Source: Planctomycetaceae bacterium (GTDB taxonomy: Bacteria > Planctomycetota > Planctomycetia > Planctomycetales > Planctomycetaceae). From it: a DNA stretch of 64,000 nt. The position numbers and the translations under genes were made by a program. This document shows, piece by piece, positions 1 through 7,723 of the stretch (its first letter is position 1; each line of letters starts with the position of its first letter). The stretch is from NCBI GenBank assembly GCA_020638955.1, contig JACKHO010000008.1, forward strand, positions 248,001 to 312,000. The letters are read 5' to 3'. The notes beneath the pieces are model-generated. The model saw nothing but the letters and a program-made list of their open reading frames with translations. It had not been told where the DNA came from and did not search any database.

Positions 1-890
1 GGAGTGAAGTCGATGGGGTCTTCAACCTGCAACTGCGCGTCGCTGGTGCCACCACGGTTTGACAATTCCTGTTGCCAAATCCAGCCAAGTTCGTCTGCCT
101 CCAGTTGGCAGTGAATTTCCATGTGACTGGCGTCGCTAATGTGTACTAGCGGATCCCCAGCTTTCACGAAGTCACCCTGCTCCACCACGTCGTCGACGAG
201 CCGACCATCAATCGGTGAAACCACTTGGCACCGTTTGACGTCAGCGACTGCCTTAGCATGCTGAGCTTCAAATAGTCCTCGCTCCGCAGTCTTTGTTTTG
301 AGTTGACTCGCCAGCCCAACGCCCTGATTCACAAGCGTTTGATGAGTATTCCGCGACATCAGCTCCATTCGCAGTGCGGCATCCAGTTCTGCCTCAGTCG
401 TGGCTTTCCGCTCATACAAATTGCGAACACGAGCGAGCTGTCGCTGCTGGAGTGCGACATCTTCCGCCGCTAAATCAAGCAGCTTCTTCGTGTTTGCCAA
501 ATCGACATTCAGATTCTCAATCTGAGCATCGATCCGATCCAATTCCGCCTGCAGCCGATCAACCTCCAATCGAAAGTTCAGCGAATCAATTTCGAACAGC
601 AAAGTACCCGCTTTGACAAATTCGCCGCCCCGTGTCGAAGCAGGCTTAGTCTGTATCTTCCCGCCAACTTCGGCACCTACCGTAAGCACACGGTACGTCG
701 ACGCCTCGCCACTGGTGGTCACCCAAATCGGCTCCGTGTGTTCCACGGCTTCTGCCGTACGCACCAGAGTGGCCTCGTTGGCCGACTCGGGCTCCTTCGG
801 AATTTCCGGCTTCTGACCGTAGAAGGCGAAGAGCACGGCACCGACAGCCAATATTGCAATCGAACTGACAATGTTAATGACAATACGCAC
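1..890 (-). CDS. HlyD-family efflux periplasmic adaptor (3' end beyond window)
   Basis: Membrane fusion protein that would link an inner-membrane pump to an outer-membrane channel. The reading frame is open to the window start, so the C-terminus is missing; about 296 codons are visible. It begins with a hydrophobic anchor (residues 4-24, RIVINIVSSIAILAVGAV), then a lipoyl-like half around residues 65-105, a long helical hairpin rich in Leu, Gln, Arg and Glu (about 105-215), and the second lipoyl-like half (SPIDGRLVDDVVEQGDFVKAG). This order is typical of HlyD/RND adaptors. The GTG start lies 4 bases after the TetR stop, so the two genes are probably one transcript controlled by that regulator. 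The pump gene would lie beyond the window edge. The family call is firm; the substrate is unknown. Confidence 0.85.
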   Translation of the reverse strand, partial: MRIVINIVSSIAILAVGAVLFAFYGQKPEIPKEPESANEATLVRTAEAVEHTEPIWVTTSGEASTYRVLTVGAEVGGKIQTKPASTRGGEFVKAGTLLFEIDSLNFRLEVDRLQAELDRIDAQIENLNVDLANTKKLLDLAAEDVALQQRQLARVRNLYERKATTEAELDAALRMELMSRNTHQTLVNQGVGLASQLKTKTAERGLFEAQHAKAVADVKRCQVVSPIDGRLVDDVVEQGDFVKAGDPLVHISDASHMEIHCQLEADELGWIWQQELSNRGGTSDAQLQVEDPIDFT

Positions 891-894
891 TGGT

Positions 895-1524
895 TCACTT
901 CAAGTTAGTAAAAGAAAGGTTGGGGCCCAAGCTTTCGTGCGGAGCCAGCCCGTGTAACAAAACATCTGCAAGGAAATCGACGTATTCGTCTGTGGAGTGT
1001 CCCGTTGGATGCTCTCCTAACATGTCTGTCAACATGACCGGGCCATGCATTGAAGTCAGGACCTGCATCGCAGCCGCCTCAAAATCAACGTTTCGAATCA
1101 GCCCGCGATCATAGGCCCGGCCAAACCATCCGGCGAGAACTCGAATATCGACCACCGGTGGCGGTTCCTCGAAATGCCGCATGAGTTCCGCAGGATCAAC
1201 TCCGCCCAACCGGAGTACCGACATCCGTTTTGAAACATCGGCAAAGAACCCGGCAAGCGCGTGCAGGATGTCGGCCAACTGCTCTTTGACCGGCCGGGAA
1301 TCGGGACCATCTTCAACCAGAGGCCGCCAGGCCGGCTCTTCAGTCGGGATGAGCGATCGAATGAACAGCTCGCGTTTTGTGTGAAATCGTTTCAGCAATG
1401 CCTGCGACGTCACACCCAATTCCGACGCAATTTGATCCGTAGCCACCCCCGGCCCGCGTTCCAGGAACACGCGGCAAGCGACATCTCGAATTTGATCGTC
1501 CGAAACCGAACGCGGCCTGACCAC
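895..1524 (-). CDS. TetR-family transcriptional regulator
   Basis: A 209-residue one-component repressor-like protein. The N-terminal helix-turn-helix domain is readable: DDQIRDVACRVFLERG, then VATDQIASELGVTSQALLKR (recognition helix) and F..K.ELF. The rest is a helical ligand-binding domain with no recognisable ligand signature. The GTG at 1524 is chosen as start because GGAGG (1533-1537) sits 8 bases upstream; a TTG at 1539 would overlap that site. A perfect inverted repeat just upstream (1544-1569) suggests autoregulation. The gene is followed after 4 bases by an HlyD adaptor, so it probably controls an efflux system. Family assignment is confident; effector and substrate are unknown. Confidence 0.9.
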   Translation of the reverse strand: MVRPRSVSDDQIRDVACRVFLERGPGVATDQIASELGVTSQALLKRFHTKRELFIRSLIPTEEPAWRPLVEDGPDSRPVKEQLADILHALAGFFADVSKRMSVLRLGGVDPAELMRHFEEPPPVVDIRVLAGWFGRAYDRGLIRNVDFEAAAMQVLTSMHGPVMLTDMLGEHPTGHSTDEYVDFLADVLLHGLAPHESLGPNLSFTNLK

Positions 1525-1543
1525 TTTCAATGCCTCCAAAACA

Positions 1544-1569
1544 CATTAGTTGCCGAAGAGTAACTAATG
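1544..1569. promoter_or_regulatory. Candidate TetR operator (inverted repeat)
   Basis: Perfect 8-bp arms CATTAGTT (1544-1551) and AACTAATG (1562-1569) are separated by 10 bases. The site lies 20 bases before the TetR start and touches its ribosome-binding region, the usual place for an autoregulatory TetR operator. The symmetry is seen directly; binding is inferred. Confidence 0.6.
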
Positions 1570-1710
1570 GTTGAGGCGTGGCAAGCAAAATTACCCCAGC
1601 GCACGAACAATTTAACGCTTTTTCAGGCATTTCTCCGGCAGCCGAGGCCGGGTCGCCAAACACAACACCAGTGATTTAAGCGGTTTGCGGAATCGGTTAA
1701 GCCAAGACCC

Positions 1711-1736
1711 GGTGGCACGGACATTCCTGTCTGTGT
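1711..1736 (+). repeat. Dispersed hairpin repeat, family A (degenerate copy)
   Basis: GGTGGCACGGACATTCCTGT followed by CTGTGT. It matches the copies at 7639, 8175 and 56235 except for one base in the left arm, which breaks one pair of the 8-bp stem. No T-run follows, so it is unlikely to terminate transcription. Confidence 0.75.
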
Positions 1737-1825
1737 CTACTTCGAGTCAAATCAATCGTCAGTTTGGTTCAGCAACCACCTGCAGGCAGCGAACGAATCC
1801 TACCCGCAAAGTTCGCAGCGGACTT

Positions 1826-1869
1826 CAACCATCTCAACCGTGGCAAAGCCACACTCAACTATCTCAACC
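1826..1869 (+). repeat. Dispersed repeat, family B (hairpin between CAACYATCTCAAC flanks)
   Basis: CAACCATCTCAAC, then a small hairpin GTGGC-AAA-GCCAC, then TCAACTATCTCAACC. Two further copies with the same layout occur at 9261-9304 and, inverted, at 25189-25229. Confidence 0.75.
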
Positions 1870-1917
1870 AATTTCCCATTGAGACATTAAGCATCCGTGA
1901 GGAGACTATTCGAGATG

Positions 1918-3342
1918 CTAAGCAATCAACTCAGGAATCGGTCCACCTTCCGTGATAATTGGCGTCGGACGACCATTGAAATCTTCAATCGCCGTATTGG
2001 CCCAGTCGACACCCAGGTGGTGATAAATCGTCGACAGGAAATCTCCAGGACCACAAATCCGTTCGATGGAATCTTCGCCCAACTTGTCTGTCGCTCCAAT
2101 GAAGCGACCAGTCTCAATTCCACCCCCGGCCCAAATGTTTGAGAACGCACGCGGCCAGTGATCCCGACCTGGCTGACGCGTACCCGCCGGTGCACTGGCA
2201 TCACCGGCACCAGTACTTGGCTGATAATTCACCTTTGGCGTCCGACCAAATTCACCAGTCACCACGACCAGCACACGGTCATCCAGACCGCGCTCATAGA
2301 TGTCTTCAATCAAAGCAGACACCGCCTGGTCATATGCATCAGCGCGAAACTTGAGTGCGTCAAACACGTGATGATTCACCGCATGGTCGTCCCAGTTGTT
2401 CACACGACCACACAGCGGCCCTCTTAAACTCGACGTCAACACTTCCACGCCAGCTTCAACGAGACGTCGGGCCAACAGCAATTGCTGCCCCCATGTATTT
2501 CGACCGTAACGATCCCGCGTCGCGTCGTCTTCTTGCGACAAATCAAACGCTTCTTTAGTTTTTGGATTGGTCAACAGCGTCATCGCCTGAGACTCAAACT
2601 CATCCAGCGCCCTCAGCTCACCAGCCCGATCAAACGAACGTTCCAATGTGTCCAGCGTCTGTCGCAGTCCCGCCCGTCGCCCCAGGTGCTTCACCTCGGA
2701 ACTGTCCGCCAGCCCAATGTTCGGCACAACGAAGTTCGGTGCATTGGGATCTCCCCCCACAATGAACGGGGCATACGCATCCCCCAAGTAAGCAGGGCCA
2801 TTGTAAGTCGTCGGGGGATTCACCCCCACATACCTCGGCAACGGATTATCGCGACCACTACCCTGCGACCGCACGTAGTTCGCCACCGACATCCAGTCTG
2901 GAAGCTTCGGCTTTGGCTTGTCGCGAGTGTCCTTATCCCCGGACAACAACTGCATCGAACCTGCGGGATGTCCGCCAGCACTCTGACGCATCGACCGCAG
3001 GACGGTCATCTTGTCGGCAATCGCAGCCTGGCGCGGTAACAGTTCCGTAAATCGCAGTCCCGGAACTTTCGTCGGGATGGTACTGAATGGACCGCGGTAT
3101 TCGCTCGGTGCATCTGGTTTAGGGTCATAAGTATCAATGTGCGAACAACCACCCGGCTGCCACACCATGATGACCGCGTTCTTCTGTCGACCGCTCGACA
3201 CGGCCCCTTCCGCGCGCATCCGCAGAAGCCCCGGCAGCGACAACGAAGCAAAGCCGCCCAAGCCAACTTTCATAAACGCACGACGGCTAATCGACAGCGC
3301 GCGTGCGCGCCGACGGGCATCAAATTCACTCTGCTGACTCAT
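1918..3342 (-). CDS. DUF1501 family protein, Tat-exported
   Basis: A 474-residue member of the DUF1501 family, an alkaline-phosphatase/sulfatase-fold group greatly expanded in planctomycetes. The N-terminus has a twin-arginine signal (SRRAFMKVGLGGFASLSLPG, about residues 18-37). Family features include the HIDTYDPKP segment near residue 68, GEFGRTPK near residue 365 and GRDHWPRAFSNIWAGGG near residue 390. Its ATG overlaps the stop of the upstream PPC-domain gene (ATGA at 3339-3342), so the two are translationally coupled. These proteins are usually encoded beside DUF1549/PSD1 or PPC proteins. The enzymatic activity of DUF1501 is not established, and none is claimed. Confidence 0.9.
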   Translation of the reverse strand: MSQQSEFDARRRARALSISRRAFMKVGLGGFASLSLPGLLRMRAEGAVSSGRQKNAVIMVWQPGGCSHIDTYDPKPDAPSEYRGPFSTIPTKVPGLRFTELLPRQAAIADKMTVLRSMRQSAGGHPAGSMQLLSGDKDTRDKPKPKLPDWMSVANYVRSQGSGRDNPLPRYVGVNPPTTYNGPAYLGDAYAPFIVGGDPNAPNFVVPNIGLADSSEVKHLGRRAGLRQTLDTLERSFDRAGELRALDEFESQAMTLLTNPKTKEAFDLSQEDDATRDRYGRNTWGQQLLLARRLVEAGVEVLTSSLRGPLCGRVNNWDDHAVNHHVFDALKFRADAYDQAVSALIEDIYERGLDDRVLVVVTGEFGRTPKVNYQPSTGAGDASAPAGTRQPGRDHWPRAFSNIWAGGGIETGRFIGATDKLGEDSIERICGPGDFLSTIYHHLGVDWANTAIEDFNGRPTPIITEGGPIPELIA

Positions 3343-5576
3343 TTTTCCGACTCCGGCTCGGAGGGCTGTACTCGAATCGTAATGGGCGAGGAGACGACAA
3401 TATCCACGATGTCTTTCGGCTTCGCTCTCGCAACCGCCGCATTCAATTGCTTTTGCACCTCAGCAACCGCAGCATCGGCACGTTTCTTCCGGTCTTCCGT
3501 CGACTCTTCAGCTTCTGCCACTTCTTTCGCAGCGGCCTCGGCCTCTTCCTGAGCCTGCTTGAGCGCCTGCTCCAAAATCGTGACCGCATTAGGATTGTCG
3601 CGATACTTAGCCACAGCGCTCCCATAAAACGCAATTTCGTAGTCGCCGGCGGCCACTTTGATCTTGGTCAAATCCACAACGCCGACGTTCTTTTCGTCAT
3701 CGAGAGAAATGTCAAAACCAGGATTTCCGGACAACTCGGGACTGTAAGTCTTAAGGCTCACTTTATTCCCCTGAAACTCGCTTCGCTTTTCAATCTTGAG
3801 CGGAATCTCAATCCGCTGCCCCTGTTTTACTTCCCATACCGCCTGCCCCTCAGCCGACACAGTCAGCGGAGCCTGTTCTTCTCCACAGACAGAAACAGGC
3901 ACCACACCCACCAGACGCGGTCTTGGAATTGCACTCCAAGCGTCGGGCACAGGCCAGGACATCGAAGCCATGTGACCATTCCGGATCACTTCTTTCCCAT
4001 CGATTTCCGCGCGGCCCACAAGATTGGCCATCGACATGCCACGCGGTGCATCGGCCTCAGAAGTGACCAACAGAATCCCAGTCGCCTTCCCGGCAGGTAT
4101 GGTGAATCCGGTCGAGGTCACCCCTTCAGGCAAACCTTCCATCGTCAAATGAATGGGATCATTAAACCCATCACGGCGAATAACGATAACTTCGAATGGC
4201 ATGGTCGTGCCGCCACGCAAAGCAATCGGCTTTGAGAGTGCGTTACGATCTCCGTTTCGCAGCGTCATGTGCTGTGCCCAACCAACGAGTGCGAAATCAG
4301 GCTGAGCTTTTCGAATCACCATTCGATAAGTATTCGTTGGCACGCTACGGGTTCCCCCAAACAAATCAGACAACTGCACCCGATACGTCCCCGACTCTTT
4401 AATGGTCAGCGCCGCCAGAATGTCCGCCGATCCAGCGTTGTACGGTGGCCCATCATACGAGTAACCATTGCTCGAAACTTTGATTGGACTCGCGATGTCC
4501 GTCAGTTCCGCAACGTCGACCAGCTCTTCGCCATTCTCACCCTGCTTCACTTGCTGCACAACAATCGTCGGATCAGTGGGATTCCCCAGCCGCTCTGAGG
4601 CAACTTCCACCCACCACGTTTCATCCTTCTCCGCCGTGAACTCAAACACGTCGACATCAGCCGCCGGATAGAAACGGCCCACAATGTCACAGGGCAGCGA
4701 AACTTTCTGCACGCTCCCTTTGCTGTTCGGTTCCACTTCCGCCACAGGTTCTGCATCGCCGAGCGCTGGCGGCGGCCACGAAAAAGAACTCACTTCCCGA
4801 ATGCCAGGCATCCTGCTGACGACGGCGTCTTGCGGGACCTCGTAAACAGCCAGTCGATAGAAATAATAGGGACCACCATTAAAGGTCAGATCATGCACCT
4901 TGGCGACGTACGTTCCATCTTGTGGAACCGCAAACTCGATGAGTCCACCACGTCGTTCCACCAGTAAATCATTGCCGCTGGTATCACTCACAATGACCAC
5001 AGGATTCAACTTCGAGTCAATTCCCTGAGCACCGCAATCCACGATGACCCGTTGGTTCGCCTTCGCTTCAAATGAGTAGAAGTCCACCGCTTGAGTCGAT
5101 GTCGCACCATTACAAATCGAATTCAGCGGCAACGGCATCGCTTTCTCCAGCGACGTATTCCCTGCCGTTTGCGTCACCTCGTCAAGTGTCGTCCCCACAC
5201 TGAACGCACGAGTCGCCGAAGCCCCCAGCCGCGTCATCACAAACGCTTCGTACACTCCCAACGGACAATCTGCTGCAATCGTAATGCTGTACTGATTCGC
5301 AATTGGCAAACCATCGGCATCCAGTTTGTACTGAGCTGTAATGCCGGGATGCGAAAACCGCAATTCCTCAGCATCGTCAATGTGCTCACCCGCAATGACT
5401 ACATCAAAGGTCGTCCCAACCTTTCCACCGTACGGTTTCACCGTCAACAAACGCGGTGCTGGCAGACAGACTGACTGCCCCAAACAATACGTTCCGGCAA
5501 TGCAAGTAATGAAACCACACAACAGGGTGGAATGAATCCAGCGTCCGAAATCTCGGGACATCAAAGAAGTAGCCAT
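3339..5576 (-). CDS. Secreted PPC-domain (pre-peptidase C-terminal) protein
   Basis: A large exported beta-rich protein of 745 residues from the chosen ATG at 5576; an upstream in-frame extension of 28 residues is low in complexity and was left out. After a signal-like hydrophobic stretch (HSTLLCGFITCIAGTYCLG) comes an IPT-like segment (APRLLTVKPYGGKVGTTFDV). Two PPC-type beta-sandwich segments follow, recognised by VDFYSFEAKANQRVIVD and VDVFEFTAEKDETWWVEV. The C-terminus holds an Ala/Glu/Lys-rich coiled coil (ILEQALKQAQEEAEAAAKEV and on). It is the first gene of a pair with the overlapping DUF1501 gene. Probably a cell-envelope or substrate-binding partner; no catalytic site was seen. Confidence 0.8.
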   Translation of the reverse strand: MATSLMSRDFGRWIHSTLLCGFITCIAGTYCLGQSVCLPAPRLLTVKPYGGKVGTTFDVVIAGEHIDDAEELRFSHPGITAQYKLDADGLPIANQYSITIAADCPLGVYEAFVMTRLGASATRAFSVGTTLDEVTQTAGNTSLEKAMPLPLNSICNGATSTQAVDFYSFEAKANQRVIVDCGAQGIDSKLNPVVIVSDTSGNDLLVERRGGLIEFAVPQDGTYVAKVHDLTFNGGPYYFYRLAVYEVPQDAVVSRMPGIREVSSFSWPPPALGDAEPVAEVEPNSKGSVQKVSLPCDIVGRFYPAADVDVFEFTAEKDETWWVEVASERLGNPTDPTIVVQQVKQGENGEELVDVAELTDIASPIKVSSNGYSYDGPPYNAGSADILAALTIKESGTYRVQLSDLFGGTRSVPTNTYRMVIRKAQPDFALVGWAQHMTLRNGDRNALSKPIALRGGTTMPFEVIVIRRDGFNDPIHLTMEGLPEGVTSTGFTIPAGKATGILLVTSEADAPRGMSMANLVGRAEIDGKEVIRNGHMASMSWPVPDAWSAIPRPRLVGVVPVSVCGEEQAPLTVSAEGQAVWEVKQGQRIEIPLKIEKRSEFQGNKVSLKTYSPELSGNPGFDISLDDEKNVGVVDLTKIKVAAGDYEIAFYGSAVAKYRDNPNAVTILEQALKQAQEEAEAAAKEVAEAEESTEDRKKRADAAVAEVQKQLNAAVARAKPKDIVDIVVSSPITIRVQPSEPESEK

Positions 5577-5603
5577 ATTCTCAAGCGTCTTGATGAAAAA
5601 GGC

Positions 5604-5624
5604 GGGCGGGTAACGGGCGGGGGG
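5604..5624 (+). other. G-quadruplex-type motif upstream of the PPC gene
   Basis: Four G-runs with short loops (GGG-C-GGG-TAAC-GGG-C-GGGGGG) on the plus strand, which is the template strand of the PPC gene. The last run ends about 28 bases upstream of its start. The sequence fits the G3+N1-7 pattern; folding is not shown. Confidence 0.5.
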
Positions 5625-5847
5625 CGAAGCGGAGCGTGCGATCGCAGACGAACGCATCAAAACCGCTTCATGGGCCTTCCATCATGCCATTTTCAATAGG
5701 CCACATGCAAGAGCAGACCCGTTTTTCACCCGTCCGCAAGACGCCATCGCAAAGCGAACCACTTACGGCAAATCAAGTTTCCGCGCAACGTCCACCATGT
5801 TGGTTGAAGCACAGCACTTGCTGACGATTTCAATTGAAAGCCAACGC

Positions 5848-6390
5848 ATGAAACTCAACGGAAAGCCAGTCGCGTCAGCCCCGCACAGCATGACCTTTGT
5901 CCTGCAGCGTCACGGGACAGATTCAATAACCCTGCAACTCCGTCCCCTGCCACTCGGATTTCATCGCCGACTGCGCGAACGGGGCATTGTCGCCCCAGCT
6001 CCACCAACTCGCATCGCCCGCGATCCCGGCGGTCGTCCCATCCGCGACCTTCAGGGACTCGCCGTCTCCGTCGCCGAACCACACGACGCCAAATACGTTT
6101 GCGAACTCGAACGCTACCACCAGCGTGTCGCCGTTCTCTCGATTGTCGAATCACTCGCCGCAGATCCCAATGTCCAGTTCGACACCACTCCACCAGACAA
6201 CTCCAGCGACTCACAATCCTGGACGAACTACGCCGATCAACTCGCCACCGAACTGGAATCAGCGGCATTCTCCGCGGGCGACCTCATCCGCATCTGCGAT
6301 GCAGTTTGTCGACTGAGCAACCTCGTCGACGATCACCTGGAGGGAACACATGAAAATTTCTCCTCGGTCACGTCTCACGACAGCACCTGA
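5848..6390 (+). CDS. Phage tail assembly chaperone-like protein (G-type)
   Basis: A 180-residue protein from the ATG at 5848 (MKLNGKPVAS); an ATG at 5797 would add 17 residues but has no ribosome site. The opening MKLNGKPV, the Pro-rich segment IVAPAPPTRI, the SWTNYADQLATELESAAFS stretch and a final CRLSNLVDDHLEGT helix fit my memory of tail-assembly-chaperone-like proteins of prophages in this and other phyla. The final codons contain the heptamer A-AAT-TTC (6354-6360); a -1 shift there would join a 63-residue extension in the overlapping frame, the arrangement used by lambda G/GT. It is the first gene of the tail-like block. The assignment is by pattern only. Confidence 0.55.
   Translation: MKLNGKPVASAPHSMTFVLQRHGTDSITLQLRPLPLGFHRRLRERGIVAPAPPTRIARDPGGRPIRDLQGLAVSVAEPHDAKYVCELERYHQRVAVLSIVESLAADPNVQFDTTPPDNSSDSQSWTNYADQLATELESAAFSAGDLIRICDAVCRLSNLVDDHLEGTHENFSSVTSHDST
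6354..6360 (+). other. Candidate programmed -1 ribosomal frameshift site
   Basis: A_AAT_TTC fits the X_XXY_YYZ slippery rule in the frame of the chaperone gene. After slipping, translation would continue in a frame open for 63 codons to TAG at 6549-6551; without slipping it stops at 6388-6390. No strong downstream pseudoknot was seen by eye. Confidence 0.45.
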
Positions 6391-6551
6391 CGAATCAACT
6401 CCATTTGCCGCGCACGCTCGATTATGAAGTCCTTCGTTCGTGCGAACGCCTCTCGATTTCTACACATCAATTCGACTCGCTCCCCTACGACGAACAGCTT
6501 CGACTGCTGAGCTACAACCGCATCCGTATTATCGAAGAATCACACAACTAG
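6360..6551 (+). CDS. Frameshift-accessed C-terminal extension of the tail chaperone (T-type)
   Basis: An open frame of 63 codons, one base back from the upstream gene, encoding a protein-like sequence (LPRTLDYEVLRSCERLSIS, then FDSLPYDEQLRLLSYNRIR). The FDSLPYDEQLRLLSYNR segment resembles C-terminal helices of phage tail chaperones. The frame contains no ATG or GTG, and its single TTG (6405) lacks a ribosome site. Expression is therefore most easily explained by a -1 shift at 6354-6360, giving a fusion of about 234 residues. Alternatives are a real frameshift mutation or a sequencing indel that split a once continuous gene. The coding nature looks convincing; the mechanism is inferred. Confidence 0.5.
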   Translation, partial: LLGHVSRQHLTNQLHLPRTLDYEVLRSCERLSISTHQFDSLPYDEQLRLLSYNRIRIIEESHN

Positions 6552-6561
6552 GACATCTCTC

Positions 6562-6849
6562 ATGGACCTTCCCGACCTGTCCACCGTGACCGGCGCCGAA
6601 CTGACCGATGATCAGCTCCGCGGAATCCTCGCGCAAATTGATCTCGACCTCATGAACCTCGTCCGCGATGGCAAACTCGCCGCCATCAAGTACGCCATCG
6701 ACGGTCCCGCTGGTATGCAGACCGATCGAGCCGCCAATTTGCAGGCCCTGCTCATGGCCCGTGACAAGTACCAGAAACTGCTCTACGAGCGCCCCGCCTG
6801 GGAAACCTCCCAGGCACGCGTCTGCCCCCACCAAGACACCACTCCATGA
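6562..6849 (+). CDS. Small phage-type protein, gpW-sized
   Basis: A 95-residue, mostly helical protein: an N-terminal helix (DDQLRGILAQIDLDLMNLV), a short hairpin-like section (YAIDGPAGMQTDR), then a second helix (NLQALLMARDKYQKLLYERP). The helix-hairpin-helix plan and size recall gpW-like head-tail joining proteins, but I do not recognise a specific family. AGGA ten bases upstream supports the ATG. Its stop overlaps the next start (ATGA at 6846-6849), so the two are translated together. It sits between the tail chaperone and the holin-like gene. Confidence 0.5.
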   Translation: MDLPDLSTVTGAELTDDQLRGILAQIDLDLMNLVRDGKLAAIKYAIDGPAGMQTDRAANLQALLMARDKYQKLLYERPAWETSQARVCPHQDTTP

Positions 6850-7103
6850 CCGCGGAACATCCCATGGACCCCATCTACTTTGCCGACGACCGACTCGACC
6901 GCATCACGGAAACATTAGTGCGGATGAACGGGCACCTCGAATGCCTGCGTGTCACCCTGGCCAACCTTGCAGAAACCGCACAAGACCACGAAGACCGCGT
7001 CCGCTCCATCGAACGCTGGAAACACACGCTCACCCCCATTCTCGCCACCGGCACATTTCTGCTGGGAGCCACCTTCAGCATCGCCCTCGAAAAGTTCTTG
7101 TAG
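6846..7103 (+). CDS. XhlA-like holin / haemolysin-type small membrane protein
   Basis: 85 residues with a heptad-rich helix (ETLVRMNGHLECLRVTLANL), the segment DHEDRVRSIERWKH and one C-terminal membrane span (TPILATGTFLLGATFSIALE). This matches the plan of XhlA-type phage proteins, which combine a coiled coil ending in a DHExRIxxLE-like motif with a single transmembrane helix and act in phage lysis or membrane anchoring. It overlaps the previous gene by 4 bases. Its TAG stop (7101-7103) lies inside a dispersed repeat beginning at 7100, so the repeat may have truncated or re-terminated the gene. No endolysin gene is nearby. Confidence 0.55.
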   Translation: MTAEHPMDPIYFADDRLDRITETLVRMNGHLECLRVTLANLAETAQDHEDRVRSIERWKHTLTPILATGTFLLGATFSIALEKFL

Positions 7104-7208
7104 GGTGGGTGAAGTCCTCGCTCAATGGAATGGTGCGTCATGTAAAGCATCGGATTCAAGGTCGGACTTCAGTTCAACAACGCCCTCTCTGCGGACGTAA
7201 CCCACCAT
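7100..7208 (+). repeat. Dispersed repeat, family C
   Basis: Begins GTAGGGTGGGTGAAGTCC and ends GGACGTAACCCACCAT, with the terminal GGTGGG/CCCACC forming inverted ends. A longer, inverted copy is at 56284-56425. The start of this copy supplies the stop codon of the holin-like gene. Confidence 0.75.
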
Positions 7209-7267
7209 AAACACGGTGATCTGCTCCTCGCCAACAACAGCTATTGATCCTCCCTGAGACACCATCA

Positions 7268-7597
7268 ATGCCCACCAACATCCTCTTCGCCGATTGGGGC
7301 CAGCCCGCCACGTTGCTGGAAACAATCACGTATTACGACCCAGACACCGGTCAGGTCGAACAGTCGGAAGTGGAAGTCGCCATCGACGTGGTCAGTGGTC
7401 CCGGACGCACGTCCCTAAACCCAGAAACCACGGCAACTCGCGAACAGCAAGCGCACGTGTTTCTGGTCCGCACCGATGCACTCACCTCCGACACCTCCCT
7501 GGTCCACTCACATCTCAAAGTCGGCGAACGGAAGTTCCGTATCATTAACATCGAGTCCTCCCCCCTCTCCGGACTCACATTGCTGCACTGCGAATAG
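7268..7597 (+). CDS. Phage head-closure / head-tail joining-like protein
   Basis: 109 residues from the ATG at 7268 (MPTNILFADWGQPATL); an upstream in-frame TTG is less likely. The features VVSGPGRTSLNPETTA in the middle, the HVFLVRTDAL strand and a closing VGERKFRIINIESSPLSGLTLLHC resemble small beta-barrel connector proteins that close the phage neck (SPP1 gp16/HK97 gp6 neighbourhood). Its position just before a gp10-like gene agrees with the usual phage order. If the assignment is right, this block descends from a phage that once had a head. The similarity is by pattern only. Confidence 0.5.
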   Translation: MPTNILFADWGQPATLLETITYYDPDTGQVEQSEVEVAIDVVSGPGRTSLNPETTATREQQAHVFLVRTDALTSDTSLVHSHLKVGERKFRIINIESSPLSGLTLLHCE

Positions 7598-7638
7598 TCA
7601 CACAACTCTTCCATATCCGGCCCATCAAAACAGTGTCG

Positions 7639-7669
7639 GGTGGCACAGACATTCCTGTCTGTGTTTTTT
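7639..7669 (+). repeat. Dispersed hairpin repeat, family A, terminator-like copy
   Basis: GGTGG leads into CACAGACA-TTCC-TGTCTGTG, a perfect 8-bp stem (7644-7663), followed by six T residues. In this orientation it has the form of a Rho-independent terminator on the plus strand, between the head-closure-like and gp10-like genes. Confidence 0.8.
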
Positions 7670-7723
7670 CCACATGACCGCATGACTTCTTCAACAGACT
7701 GGCCACTGGAAGTTTCCCAGCCC

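Larger units (their letters stand above)
1540..1917. other. Intergenic region upstream of the tetR gene
   Basis: This 378-base gap holds the TetR operator candidate (1544-1569), one degenerate copy of the CACAGACA hairpin repeat (1711-1736) and one copy of the CAACCATCTCAAC-flanked hairpin repeat (1826-1869). No coding region with a credible start was found. Confidence 0.6.

Noticed and set aside
6360..6551. The 63-codon frame as an independent gene
   Set aside because: It has no ATG or GTG and only one unsupported TTG; a frameshift product or a split gene is more likely.
7640..7723. N-terminal extension of the gp10-like protein (beginning MAQTFLSVFF)
   Set aside because: It is translated directly from the family A repeat; the family start matches the ATG at 7724.
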